A DNA stretch of 40,849 bases from PUPG01 sp041686485 (GCA_041686485.1 JAWLDT010000017.1:1-40849), one strand, 5' to 3'. Counted from the stretch's first letter, positions 7,728 to 16,889 are shown. The notes: a model not told the origin generated them from the sequence alone. Made by a program: numbers and translations.

Positions 7728-8618
7728 ATGCAATCAACAGAAGATATAAGTACCCTGGAAGCATTCGTCCAAAACCTTTTTGAAAAGGATGGTCCGGATC
7801 CTGAAGATTACAATACCATTCTTGACATGGTTGATAAGCTTCCCACTGATCATATACAGGTGTTCAGGGAGCACATGCAGCCGATTCTCCATTCCGGGAC
7901 CATTATTGGATTTTCCTATACAAAACCTTTTGGCTATAACGGCGACTTTTTTATTATTGAAAAAATCTATCAGCAGTATGTAAGTCCTGATACGCGCTAC
8001 AGGAAATGGGATTTGTTTTTTCACCAGTTACCGGCTGCCATTGCCGTTGTCAACAGGAAACAGATGGCAATTAACAGCCTGATGGCGTTAAATGACAAAG
8101 CGAACGAAAAACCCAAAAAAGTACTGATACTGGGCAGCGGACCTATGACAGAGGTTTATGAATATCTTCAGGAGGTCCCGGAAAACAAGCTGCTGTTTGA
8201 TCTTATTGACCTTGATCAGAGGGCCATTGATTATGCCCGCCAGAAAAACAAGGATTACCTGGACTTTATGCGTTTTTTTAACAAGAATGTGATTCGTTTC
8301 AGTCCTGACCAACAGTATGATCTGATCTGGAGTGCCGGATTATTTGATTATTTCAAGGATAAGCATTTTGTGTTTTTGCTGAAGCGTTATTATGATTTCA
8401 TTGCTCCCGGGGGCAAGATGATCATCGGAAATTTCAACGTTGAAAATCCGTCACGGAAGATCATGGAGATGCTGGGCGACTGGTTTCTGTATCACCGATC
8501 GGAAGAAGAATTAATGATGTTTGCCCAACGAAGTGGCATACCTGAAAGTTGTGTACGGGTTTCGAAGGAACCCCTGGGCATAAACCTGTTCCTTGAAGTT
8601 GCCAAAGATGGTCAATAA
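7728..8618 (+). CDS. PhcB-like SAM-dependent methyltransferase
   Basis: A class I methyltransferase fold is visible: motif I VLILGSGPMTEVYEYL near residue 137, an acidic motif II in LIDLDQRAIDYA, a motif IV region DLIWSAGLFDYF, and GGKMIIGNF. The N-terminal half carries the segment TKPFGYNGDFFIIEKIYQQY, which I associate with the family annotated as making the quorum signal 3-hydroxypalmitic acid methyl ester (PhcB of Ralstonia). The substrate here is unknown. It is the last gene of the signalling operon, 32 bp after the LytTR regulator, so it may make or modify the signal read by the kinases. A TTG at 7713 would add five residues; the ATG at 7728 is preferred. The stop lies one base from the end of the convergent dipeptidase gene. 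Confidence 0.78.
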   Translation: MQSTEDISTLEAFVQNLFEKDGPDPEDYNTILDMVDKLPTDHIQVFREHMQPILHSGTIIGFSYTKPFGYNGDFFIIEKIYQQYVSPDTRYRKWDLFFHQLPAAIAVVNRKQMAINSLMALNDKANEKPKKVLILGSGPMTEVYEYLQEVPENKLLFDLIDLDQRAIDYARQKNKDYLDFMRFFNKNVIRFSPDQQYDLIWSAGLFDYFKDKHFVFLLKRYYDFIAPGGKMIIGNFNVENPSRKIMEMLGDWFLYHRSEEELMMFAQRSGIPESCVRVSKEPLGINLFLEVAKDGQ

Positions 8619-8619
8619 A

Positions 8620-9852
8620 TCAGGCGCCGGCAGCTTCTTCCACTTCGCGAAATACCCGCATGAAGTTTCCTGACCAGATCTTTTCGATCTCCTCCTCGCT
8701 ATAGCCTCTGCGCACAAGCTCCAGGGTGATGTTGTCGAGCTCGGAAACATCGTAACAATCTTCGAGTGCACCACCTCCGTCGAAATCGGTACCGATACCC
8801 ACATGGTCAATGCCAATCAGGTCAACGACGTGGTCTACGTGATCTACAAAATCAGCAACGGTGGCCATGGGTCTTGGGTACTCCCTGTTGAGTGCCTGCC
8901 ATTCTTCGCGGGCCTGTTCCATCTCTTCGTCGCTAAGATCCTGAAAATGATCCCACTTTTCGCGAAGGTCATCAAAGGCTTCTTCCCGTTCGGGGTCTGT
9001 CTCCATTTCTTTTACATAAGCGCTCAGCACGCACAATTGCAGGACACCACCATCGTCAGCCAGCGCCACCAGCATGTCGTCGTCAAGGTTACGCGGATGG
9101 TCACATACTGCTCTGGCGTTTGAATGCGAGGCAATAACGGGTGTCTCTGTTACCTCAAGCACATCATAAAAGGCCTCATCGGAGATATGAGCCACATCCA
9201 CTATCATGCCAAGGCGGTTGAGTTCGTTTACCACTTCGACACCGAAATCGGAAAGGCCGTCATGTAATGGTGGTTCAGAATCGGTTGAGGAGTCGCAAAT
9301 CTGATTATGACGCGAGTGTGACAGGCCCATATAGCGACTGCCCAGCTCATAATATTTTTCAAGGAGGCTTAAATCCTGCCCGATGGGATAGCCATTTTCA
9401 TTACCAATGTATATGGCTCGCCGGCCTTCTTCCCATAACCTGTAAGCATCCTCCGGTGTAAGGGCCAGGCCTGCCATGTCCGGATATTTGTCAAGGGCCT
9501 GGTGGATATCATCAAAGATGTTCAGTGCTCTTTGATTGGTCCGCTCAAAACCTTCGGGCGTCAGTGGTCCCTGACCGAGGTATACGGCAAAGAAAACCGC
9601 GTCCAGCCCGCCTTCTTCCATACGTGGGAAGTCAAGCTTGCCGCCGCCGTCGTGCGGGTCGTTATGCTCACCAATGTCGAATTCGTCGCGGCCAAGCATC
9701 AGAGGCGTGTCAACATGGCTGTCGAGTGTCAGTACTTCTGCGTGTATCTCTTCCGCACGTTGTTCAAGGCGTTCTTCAGCGGAAGTGCAGGCAAATAAAA
9801 CAAAAAGGCCTAATATGGCCGGGATCGCTTTTTTAAGAGAATAGAAAGTCAT
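8620..9852 (-). CDS. Membrane dipeptidase (peptidase M19), lipoprotein
   Basis: M19 enzymes are zinc dipeptidases that also act on D-amino-acid dipeptides. From the ATG at 9852 the 410-residue protein starts with a lipoprotein signal (LGLFVLFAC, lipidated Cys22), so it should be anchored in an envelope membrane. Metal and active-site motifs are present: LDSHVDTP (His46, Asp48), IGNENGYPIG, GLSHSRHNQICDS, VDVAHISD, VIASHSNARAVCDHPRN and GIGTDFDGGG. The frame is open to 9897, but the extra residues would precede the signal peptide and a promoter-like TATATTTA lies at 9894..9887. It follows the MgtC-like gene on the same strand with a 70-bp gap. No terminator is possible in the single base separating it from the methyltransferase gene. 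Confidence 0.93.
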   Translation of the reverse strand: MTFYSLKKAIPAILGLFVLFACTSAEERLEQRAEEIHAEVLTLDSHVDTPLMLGRDEFDIGEHNDPHDGGGKLDFPRMEEGGLDAVFFAVYLGQGPLTPEGFERTNQRALNIFDDIHQALDKYPDMAGLALTPEDAYRLWEEGRRAIYIGNENGYPIGQDLSLLEKYYELGSRYMGLSHSRHNQICDSSTDSEPPLHDGLSDFGVEVVNELNRLGMIVDVAHISDEAFYDVLEVTETPVIASHSNARAVCDHPRNLDDDMLVALADDGGVLQLCVLSAYVKEMETDPEREEAFDDLREKWDHFQDLSDEEMEQAREEWQALNREYPRPMATVADFVDHVDHVVDLIGIDHVGIGTDFDGGGALEDCYDVSELDNITLELVRRGYSEEEIEKIWSGNFMRVFREVEEAAGA

Positions 9853-9922
9853 TGAATATGGGGTGTTTTGGGTTATTATTCGGCCGTAAATATACATTTT
9901 TTTGCCGATTCTAACCTCCCCG

Positions 9923-10621
9923 TCAGGATTCTTCCCAGGAAACAGTGTTGACGCCTTCTATCTGAAACAGTTCACCTATGACCTTGTCACCCATTTCACT
10001 CTCTTTGTATTTTACAAGGAAACGTACACTGATCTCTCCGTCACGATCATATGCTTCAATATTATACGCTTTCACACGAAAGCCCATTTTTGTGATCTGA
10101 TCGCGTGCTTTTTTGTAAAATGAGAGGCCACCGGCGCCTTTCAGGGTAATTTCTCCATAGTGCTCTGTCTTGATGTCGATTTTGTGCAGGACAAAAAGCG
10201 CGAAAAGCACCAAAAAGGTGGTTACCAGGGCCAGAAAGTATTGTCCCATGCCTGTTGTAACTCCTATGGCTGCTACCACCCATATAGAGGCAGCTGTGGT
10301 AAGGCCTGTTACATGGTCTTTGCCTTTCAGGATCGTACCTGCACCGAGAAAACCAATACCGGTAATTACACCGGCAGCAACCCTGGCAGGGTCCAGCCTT
10401 AAAATTTCTCCGCCTGTGTCCACCAGAGCCGTCTGTAGCTGTTCAAACGCTACAATGATGAGTGCCGCACCCAGACAAACCAGTATATGGGTACGCAGGC
10501 CTGCCGGACGTCCGTGAATTTCACGCTCCAGCCCTACAAGAGCCCCCAGAACGGTAGCAAGGACCAGCTGCCATACCAAATTCCACTCCCAGTTCATATT
10601 AACCATTAAATGTTCCATCAT
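9923..10621 (-). CDS. MgtC/SapB-family membrane protein
   Basis: The family signatures GALVGLEREIHGRPAGLRTH and VITGIGFLGAGTI are both present, and hydrophobic segments fill about residues 15-145. The C-terminal third (about 150-232) is soluble and looks like the ACT-like domain of longer MgtC proteins. MgtC proteins are linked to growth in low magnesium, to virulence in pathogens and to control of ATP synthase, but the molecular role of environmental members is unsettled. Several Met codons near the N-terminus (10621, 10618, 10606, 10597) could serve as start; the outermost is given. The dipeptidase gene follows on the same strand. Confidence 0.9.
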   Translation of the reverse strand: MMEHLMVNMNWEWNLVWQLVLATVLGALVGLEREIHGRPAGLRTHILVCLGAALIIVAFEQLQTALVDTGGEILRLDPARVAAGVITGIGFLGAGTILKGKDHVTGLTTAASIWVVAAIGVTTGMGQYFLALVTTFLVLFALFVLHKIDIKTEHYGEITLKGAGGLSFYKKARDQITKMGFRVKAYNIEAYDRDGEISVRFLVKYKESEMGDKVIGELFQIEGVNTVSWEES

Positions 10622-10768
10622 GTTTTTGTTTGATTCCTGATAGCCAATTTACAACATTCATCGCATTTGCGAAATGATTTTGTTGATATTTTTTTGCGTT
10701 ATACCTCCGGGTGAGTCAAATCATTTATTCTATCTTTATAATGCAAAAAAAAGCGGATATTTTGCGCT

Positions 10769-11314
10769 ATGCAAACCTATTGTGAAAAAGCCAGGAACCT
10801 CGATGAACATCACGTGGATCGAATTCACCACGATCACGTTCATGGTTTTGCGGTCCGGGATGACAATGAATTATTCGGACGGCTTATACTTGAAATCAAC
10901 CAGGCAGGCCTTAGCTGGAACCTGATGCTGAAAAAGCAGGACAACTTTCGCCGGGCTTTTGATGGATTTGATATAGCAAAAGTGGCCAGGTATGGTGAAA
11001 CTGACCGCCAACGGTTGCTGAACGATGCCGGCATTATTCGTAACCGCCGGAAGATCGATGCAGTTATTCACAACGCCTGTGTAATCCGGAGCTTGCAGGT
11101 CGAATTTGGTTCTTTTAAGGACTGGCTCGACGCCAGCCATCCACGCACCCTGGAATCCTGGGTAAAGCTTTTTAAGCATACTTTTTACTTTACCGGGCCG
11201 GAAATCGTCAATGAGTTTTTGATGAGCACCGGTTACCTGCCTGGAGCCCATACCGAAGATTGCCCCGTTTACCCTGCGGTTATTCGCTCAGGACCTATGT
11301 GGTTAAAGGGATAA
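10769..11314 (+). CDS. tag: DNA-3-methyladenine glycosylase I
   Basis: Tag removes 3-methyladenine from alkylated DNA by a helix-hairpin-helix base-excision fold. The 181-residue protein shows LEINQAGLSWN (catalytic-pocket Glu42, Trp50), LLNDAGIIRNRRKIDAVIHNA and a C-terminal zinc site HTEDCPVY. Aligning by eye with E. coli Tag, the pocket residues Tyr13, Tyr16 and Trp21 correspond to Asp17, His20 and His25 here. Members of the subfamily with a YHDxxYGFP-type motif also differ at this place, but two of these replacements go further. Activity on 3-methyladenine is therefore likely but not certain. A weak promoter-like TATCTTTA lies at 10731-10738. The gene is single. Confidence 0.9.
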   Translation: MQTYCEKARNLDEHHVDRIHHDHVHGFAVRDDNELFGRLILEINQAGLSWNLMLKKQDNFRRAFDGFDIAKVARYGETDRQRLLNDAGIIRNRRKIDAVIHNACVIRSLQVEFGSFKDWLDASHPRTLESWVKLFKHTFYFTGPEIVNEFLMSTGYLPGAHTEDCPVYPAVIRSGPMWLKG

Positions 11315-11353
11315 AAAATAACAGGGTAACCCCCTGACAGTCTGCGTGCGACC

Positions 11354-11384
11354 TTGACAAATCAGGCTAAATGACGTATATTTG
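11354..11384 (+). promoter_or_regulatory. Promoter of the radical SAM-Memo pair
   Basis: TTG (11354-11356) and TATATTTG (11377-11384) fit the Bacteroidota -33/-7 consensus with a 20-bp spacer. The leader before the ATG at 11475 is about 80 nt. A 7-bp inverted repeat (CTGACAG at 11334-11340, CTGTCAG at 11389-11395) flanks the promoter. Confidence 0.7.
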
Positions 11385-11474
11385 GTATCTGTCAGTAAAC
11401 AGTTGCCGATACGTATTGGATATTTTCGACAACGAAGATAGTAACCTCCCAAATGGTAAACTGTAAGTTTTTGT

Positions 11475-12344
11475 ATGATCGAAGCCAGGTACTACAAGAA
11501 GCAGGATGAAGGTCGCGTGCAGTGTACGCTCTGTCCCCACCAATGTTTAATTGCCCCGGGAAAAACCGGGAGATGCCTGGTTAGATACAATGATGAAGGA
11601 CGGTTGTTCGCAAAAGACTATGGTCTTTTATCAGCTGTTCACCAGGATCCGGTTGAAAAAAAACCACTTTATCGTTTCTTCCCTGGCAAACAGATACTAT
11701 CGGTTGGCAGCTATGGATGTAATCTGCGTTGTGGTTGGTGCCAGAATGCAGCGATCTCGCATTGTGGCCCTGAAAGAGGTCGCGGGTCAGTTTACCATGC
11801 TCCTGCAGAGCTGGCTGAGATGGCCAATAAGCCCGGCAATATTGGTATAGCCTATACCTATAACGAACCTGTCGTATGGTTTGAATACATGTATGATACA
11901 GCCCGGCTTGTACACGATGTTGGGGGATATAATGTGGTGGTGACCAATGGGTTTATCAATCCCGGGCCCTTGCAGGAGTTGTTGAGGGTAACCGATGCGT
12001 TTAATGTTGATCTGAAAGCGTTTGAAAATGATTTTTATGTAAAACAAACCGGTGGCAGCCTTCAGCCGGTGAAAAATACGTTGGTGGCAATCGCACAACA
12101 GGCTGTTCACCTGGAGATTGCCTTTCTGGTCATTCCAGGCTTAAATGATGACCTGAACATGTTTAACAGCATGGTGCGATGGATGAAAGATGCATTGGGA
12201 AGGAATGTCGTGTTACATATTAATCGTTATTTCCCGGCTCTCCGGACTCAGCAACCGCCTACGCCGCTTGATCTCATGCAAAGTATGAAAGGAGTCGCAG
12301 AAAGACACCTTGATTATGTGTATCTCGGCAATGTATCACAATAA
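11475..12344 (+). CDS. AmmeMemoRadiSam system radical SAM enzyme
   Basis: A radical SAM protein of 289 residues. The cluster motif CNLRCGWC (Cys82, Cys86, Cys89) binds the 4Fe-4S that cleaves SAM. A further N-terminal cysteine set (Cys17, Cys20, Cys24, Cys34 in CTLCPHQC...GRC) is typical of this PflA-related family and may bind a second metal centre. GIAYTYNEPVVWFEYM, VTNGFINPGPLQELL and AFNVDLKAF are family blocks. It lies 71 bp before a Memo gene on the same strand, which together mark the AmmeMemoRadiSam system. The reaction and substrate of the bacterial system are not established to my knowledge. The usual third partner, AMMECR1, is not in the window. Confidence 0.9.
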   Translation: MIEARYYKKQDEGRVQCTLCPHQCLIAPGKTGRCLVRYNDEGRLFAKDYGLLSAVHQDPVEKKPLYRFFPGKQILSVGSYGCNLRCGWCQNAAISHCGPERGRGSVYHAPAELAEMANKPGNIGIAYTYNEPVVWFEYMYDTARLVHDVGGYNVVVTNGFINPGPLQELLRVTDAFNVDLKAFENDFYVKQTGGSLQPVKNTLVAIAQQAVHLEIAFLVIPGLNDDLNMFNSMVRWMKDALGRNVVLHINRYFPALRTQQPPTPLDLMQSMKGVAERHLDYVYLGNVSQ

Positions 12345-12415
12345 AGATGCTGAAAAATACTATTTAACACCTTAAGTTTTGACGCAAACCCGGGTAACAT
12401 TCATAAAGAGTATTC

Positions 12416-13258
12416 ATGATAACAAAAACAAATATCCGTAAACCGTCATTTGCCGGTATGTTTTATCCGGCTACAGGCGCTGAGATTCGTTATTTTTTGG
12501 ATGAAATAACAGAAGAGGAGGGTGGTGAAAAGTCCGGACAGGCATCAGGCTATTTCCTGGGAGGGGTGTTGCCTCATGCAGGCATGCGTTTTTGTGCCAG
12601 GCAGGCTGTGCCTTTTTTCGACCAACTGAGTAGGTCGGGTCAGAAACCCGGCACGGTGGTGATCGCCCACCCCAATCATGTCGGACAGGGTCCGCCGCTT
12701 TCTGTCGATGGCCATGATAAATGGGAAACACCTATGGGTCAGGTTCCTGTCGATTACGAAATGTCAGAGGAGTTGAATATACGCGTCGCGCCGCATGTTC
12801 AGGACCAGGAGCATTCGGCTGAGGTGTTGCTCCCTTACCTCCAGTATTTTTTGCCAAACAATTTTCAGATTGTTGCAGTGAACATGTTATCTCAAACTGC
12901 GGAAAATGCCGGAGAGCTTGCTAATAAAGTGTATAAAGCAGCGAAAAAGCTTCAAAAAAAGGTATTGTTCCTGGCCTCCTCCGACTTTTCGCATTTTCTT
13001 ACCCCTGAAAAAGCAGCTCTTCTCGATGATATGGTGGTGGACAAAATCATGGATAAAGATGTGACGGGTGTGTCTGATGTCATCAAAGAGTACAACATCA
13101 GTGTATGTGGATATGGGCCGGTGATGGCTTTGATGGAGTACAGCAAATTGTGTGACCCCAACTATGAGGTTCACCTGCTAAGCAGGGGTCACTCCGGAGA
13201 AGTTATGCCTGCTGATAAAGTAGTTTCTTATATTACGTTTTTGTTTAAGATACCCTGA
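12416..13258 (+). CDS. AmmeMemoRadiSam system protein B (Memo family)
   Basis: This 280-residue protein is a homologue of eukaryotic MEMO1, related in fold to extradiol dioxygenases. Family blocks are RKPSFAGMFYP, GGVLPHAGMRFCA (His54), VVIAHPNHVGQGPPLS (His88), DQEHSAEVLLPYLQYF, LASSDFSHF (Asp190, His193) and ISVCGYGPVMALMEY (Cys231). The metal-site residues His54, His88 and Cys231 are kept. The more usual GPNH appears here as HPNH. Human MEMO1 has been reported to bind iron or copper; the bacterial role is unknown. It follows the radical SAM gene and probably shares its transcript. Confidence 0.9.
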   Translation: MITKTNIRKPSFAGMFYPATGAEIRYFLDEITEEEGGEKSGQASGYFLGGVLPHAGMRFCARQAVPFFDQLSRSGQKPGTVVIAHPNHVGQGPPLSVDGHDKWETPMGQVPVDYEMSEELNIRVAPHVQDQEHSAEVLLPYLQYFLPNNFQIVAVNMLSQTAENAGELANKVYKAAKKLQKKVLFLASSDFSHFLTPEKAALLDDMVVDKIMDKDVTGVSDVIKEYNISVCGYGPVMALMEYSKLCDPNYEVHLLSRGHSGEVMPADKVVSYITFLFKIP

Positions 13259-13277
13259 CCATAAAAGGATTTTATTG

Positions 13278-13285
13278 TAAGTTTG
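13278..13285 (+). promoter_or_regulatory. -7 promoter element of the S8 protease
   Basis: TAAGTTTG is an exact TAnnTTTG match 28 bp before the protease ATG. Confidence 0.5.
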
Positions 13286-13313
13286 TGGCCTATATGCACA
13301 TAAACTTATCAAA

Positions 13314-16300
13314 ATGAATACAAAGTTTTATTGGTTATTTTCCCTCATTTTCCTGCCTCTGTTTGCCGTGCAGGTGTATGCTCAGCCGGATGTTACTCCC
13401 GCTCTTCAGGCAATAATCACCGAAAAAGACGAAGATCATTTCATATCTGTAAACATACGCCTTGGCAGTCAGTATGACGATCAGGAGCTTTACCGGCAGA
13501 GTCGCAACATTGTGGATCGCGAAGAGCGACGGGATTATGTGGTCAATGAATTGAAACAGTTTAGCCGGCAGGAGCAGGCTGATTTACTTGCATTTCTTGA
13601 GAAGGAAAAAGAAGCCGGACACGTAAAAGATATCCGGCCCCTTTGGGTTGGCAACCTGGTAAACTGTAAAGCCAGACCAGGAGTTATCCGGGAATTGATG
13701 TCCAGAAAGGACCTTGCCAGGGTGGATTATAACCAGAAAAGGGAGGTCTTGCTTTCTGATGAAGCATCTGCAGAGTTGCCTGTAGCGGCCAGGGATAAAC
13801 TTCGTACAGATAACCTCGCCTGGAATGTGACACTTGTTAATGCCGATCAGGTTTGGGATGAGGGCTTTACCGGGGAAGATGTAATTGTTGCGGTACTTGA
13901 TACCGGGGTTAACCATAACCACCAGGATCTGCAGGGTAATATGTGGACACATCCCGATTACCCGAATCACGGGTACAATTTCGTGGATGATAACCACAAC
14001 AACATGGATAATCAGGGTCACGGCACGCACTGTGCAGGTACGATAGCCGGAACCGGGGCTGCCGGTACAGGCACCGGGATGGCTCCTGATGCATCCATCA
14101 TGAACCTGAAGGTTTTGGATGGCAATAGTGAAAGTACGGAAGCTGATGTCTGGGAGGCAATTCAGTTTAGCATTGATTATGGTGCCCACATCATGAGCCT
14201 GTCCCTTGGCTGGATGCATCAATGGAACCCGGATCGTTCTATGTGGAGGACAACAATGAACAATGCCAGGAATGCCGGTGTGATTGCATCCGTTGCTTCC
14301 GGGAATGAAGGCGGATGGGGCGGCCAGCCACCACCCAACGAGGTACGTACGCCCGGTGATGTACCTCCTCCATGGCTGCACCCCGACCAGACAGAAGAAG
14401 GCGGTACTTCGGGCGTTGTTTCCGTTGGGTCCACGACAAGCTCGGACAATCTGTCGGGGTTCTCCAGCAAAGGGCCCGTTACCTGGCAAAATGTGTATCC
14501 TTTCAATGACTATGATTACAGCCCGGGAAGCGGCCTTATTCGCCCGGATATCGTTGCGCCGGGCTCGGATGTGATATCACTGCTGCATAGCAATACGTCA
14601 GGCTATACCACCAAGAGCGGCACATCAATGGCAACACCGGCAGTGGCCGGAGTGACAGCCCTCATGCTTTCGAAAAACCAAAACCTGTTGCCCGAAGATA
14701 TCAGCCAGATACTTGAAGAAACAGCCGAGTCGATGACCGGAAATAAAAGCAATTCCTTCGGCAGCGGACGGCTTGATGCCTTCGCTGCGATCCAGGGGAC
14801 ACCCTTTATGGGGGTGCATTATATCAGCCACGAAATTGATGACAGTGAGGGGAATGATGATGGGCATATTAATCCGGGTGAAGAGATTCAGCTGGATATG
14901 ACATTTAAAAATCCCACAGAAGACTTTTTGGAAGATGTGGCGGCTACACTTTCCGTTCATTCACCCTATATTACTGTTACAGACAGCATCCTTGAACTTG
15001 GCGATTTTCCGTCTGGTGAAGTTATTACAGTCGAAGGCGCATTTACTTTTGAAGTTGCAGACAACATTCCGGGAGGTTATGATGTTCAATTTGTTGTGAA
15101 TGCCTATGCGGCCGAAGATCCCGAAACAAAGTGGGCGTCTGATTTTTATGAGATGGCTCATGCTCCCTTCCTGCAATTTTCTGACCTTGAGGTAGATGAT
15201 GCCCAGGGTGGAAACGACGACGGCATGCTTGATCCCGGCGAAACGGCTGATTTATATGTAACACTTACCAATACCGGTCAGCTCGTCTGCGAGGAGACAG
15301 AGGTCTTGATGGTGCCTGAAAGTGACCTTGTTATGGTGCTGACACATGAAACACAAACGGTCTCGGGCATTGAGCCTGGCGAATCAGAAGATTTTGTGTT
15401 TCAGGTGGCTGCACTATATGATGCGCCACCGGAATCAACAGTTGAGTTGCTTTTTTCCGCCTTGACCGGCGCGTATGCGTTTGAACAGACAAAAGAAGTT
15501 GTTGTGGGTGAAGCACCCTATTATGATGAGGGAGATATTCCATCTACCTACAACAGTAATCCCACAACATCCAGCAATGCATTGGAACCCGGGGCCATGA
15601 CTGTAACCATCCCGGAGGATGCCACCATTACCGGCGTTGATGTTGAATATGCCATGACTTCACAGAGCGGAGCGTGGATGAGCGAACAACGCTCTTTTAT
15701 CCGTTGCGTATCCGAAGGCGGGGCAACAGAAACTGAAGTGTATGAAGGCACTGCCAATACATCAGGTACCCTTGAGTATGAGAGAACCGGTCTGGATATT
15801 GCCAATGGTGTTGAAGGGGGTGGAGATATTGAGTTTGAGCTGCATGCCTTCCGTACATGGGGTGGCTCCGGCTCCAACACACAATATGTCTATATACCGG
15901 ATAACACCTGGAAATTGATCGTGCACTATGAAGTCCCAAAGTATGATGTTACCTTTCGTGTTGAAAACCAAATTGGCCAGACCGTAGAAGATGCTGTTGT
16001 TGAAGTCGGGACTGCATCTGAAAGCACGAATGAAGCCGGGGAAGCTGATTTTGAACTACCTGCAGGCACACTGTATTATTCCGCCACGGCTGAAAACCAC
16101 AGACCAATACATTATGAACCATTTGACTTTATACCGGATACCGATGTTGTCGAGGTGCTGATGACAAGGGTGTTCGAAGTCAGTTTTTCCATTAGCGATG
16201 TGCACGGAAATGAGGTTCCCGACCCGGTTGTCACTTTTGATGGCGAAACCCTGCCCCCCGGACAGCATTCACTAGGGGATGTTGAGGACGGCATCTACAC

Positions 16301-16889
16301 GTTTTCTGTTGAGGCCGAGGGGTTTCAAACCTACGAAGGCGAGGTGGAACTGGTTGACTCCGACATTCAGCTTGATATTACCATGAACCCCTTCTATACA
16401 CTTATTTTCGCCATTTTCGACAAGTGGGGTCATGTAATTACAGATGCCATGATAACCATTGAAGGAGATACATTTGAGGAAGGAGTGTATGAATTCAATG
16501 AGATCATCCCGGGTACCTATAACTATTCTGTGGTTGCTGATCATTATCATGATTACTCCGGCGAAGTGGAAATTGTTGATTATAATAAACATGTGGAAGT
16601 TAAAATGGACGCTGACGGTACATCGACAATCGATTCACAGCCTGCAGAAATTAAGGTATTCCCTAACCCGGCCGGTGATTTGGTTACTGTTTCTTTTGTT
16701 AACTATGGTCAGAATGAGATTACACTATCCCTGCTTGATTATAGCGGTAAGCTTGTAAAAACCCATACAGTGTCCGGCTCTGAAGGGCAGATGGAGATAC
16801 GCCTCAGCCTCTCTGATTTACCATCCGGGGTATATTTACTTCAGTTAGATAACGGTAACATACACACCCACCGATTTATAGTGCAATAA
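13314..16889 (+). CDS. Secreted subtilisin-like serine protease (S8) with T9SS sorting domain
   Basis: A 1,191-residue multidomain exoenzyme. Residues 1-23 are a Sec signal peptide ending in VYAQ. Residues about 30-150 look like a propeptide. The S8 domain (about 170-495) has the catalytic triad Asp196 (AVLDTGVN), His236 (NQGHGTHCAGT) and Ser438 (SGTSMATPAVAG), plus the oxyanion-hole Asn331 (ASGNEGG). Two CARDB-like repeats follow, each opening with a NDDGxxxPGE motif, which may bind calcium. Next come a P-domain-like beta region with YDEGDIPSTYNSNP, and two or three carboxypeptidase-regulatory-like beta modules. The last ~80 residues are a type A T9SS sorting domain (IKVFPNPAGDLVTVSF, SGVYLLQL). 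It should cross the outer membrane and be anchored or released there. T9SS genes themselves are not in the window. Confidence 0.94.
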   Translation: MNTKFYWLFSLIFLPLFAVQVYAQPDVTPALQAIITEKDEDHFISVNIRLGSQYDDQELYRQSRNIVDREERRDYVVNELKQFSRQEQADLLAFLEKEKEAGHVKDIRPLWVGNLVNCKARPGVIRELMSRKDLARVDYNQKREVLLSDEASAELPVAARDKLRTDNLAWNVTLVNADQVWDEGFTGEDVIVAVLDTGVNHNHQDLQGNMWTHPDYPNHGYNFVDDNHNNMDNQGHGTHCAGTIAGTGAAGTGTGMAPDASIMNLKVLDGNSESTEADVWEAIQFSIDYGAHIMSLSLGWMHQWNPDRSMWRTTMNNARNAGVIASVASGNEGGWGGQPPPNEVRTPGDVPPPWLHPDQTEEGGTSGVVSVGSTTSSDNLSGFSSKGPVTWQNVYPFNDYDYSPGSGLIRPDIVAPGSDVISLLHSNTSGYTTKSGTSMATPAVAGVTALMLSKNQNLLPEDISQILEETAESMTGNKSNSFGSGRLDAFAAIQGTPFMGVHYISHEIDDSEGNDDGHINPGEEIQLDMTFKNPTEDFLEDVAATLSVHSPYITVTDSILELGDFPSGEVITVEGAFTFEVADNIPGGYDVQFVVNAYAAEDPETKWASDFYEMAHAPFLQFSDLEVDDAQGGNDDGMLDPGETADLYVTLTNTGQLVCEETEVLMVPESDLVMVLTHETQTVSGIEPGESEDFVFQVAALYDAPPESTVELLFSALTGAYAFEQTKEVVVGEAPYYDEGDIPSTYNSNPTTSSNALEPGAMTVTIPEDATITGVDVEYAMTSQSGAWMSEQRSFIRCVSEGGATETEVYEGTANTSGTLEYERTGLDIANGVEGGGDIEFELHAFRTWGGSGSNTQYVYIPDNTWKLIVHYEVPKYDVTFRVENQIGQTVEDAVVEVGTASESTNEAGEADFELPAGTLYYSATAENHRPIHYEPFDFIPDTDVVEVLMTRVFEVSFSISDVHGNEVPDPVVTFDGETLPPGQHSLGDVEDGIYTFSVEAEGFQTYEGEVELVDSDIQLDITMNPFYTLIFAIFDKWGHVITDAMITIEGDTFEEGVYEFNEIIPGTYNYSVVADHYHDYSGEVEIVDYNKHVEVKMDADGTSTIDSQPAEIKVFPNPAGDLVTVSFVNYGQNEITLSLLDYSGKLVKTHTVSGSEGQMEIRLSLSDLPSGVYLLQLDNGNIHTHRFIVQ

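Noticed and set aside
11334..11395. CTGACAG/CTGTCAG inverted repeat around the radical SAM promoter as an operator
   Set aside because: The 7-bp arms are 48 bp apart and may be chance; no second copy or neighbouring regulator supports it, so it is only mentioned with the promoter.
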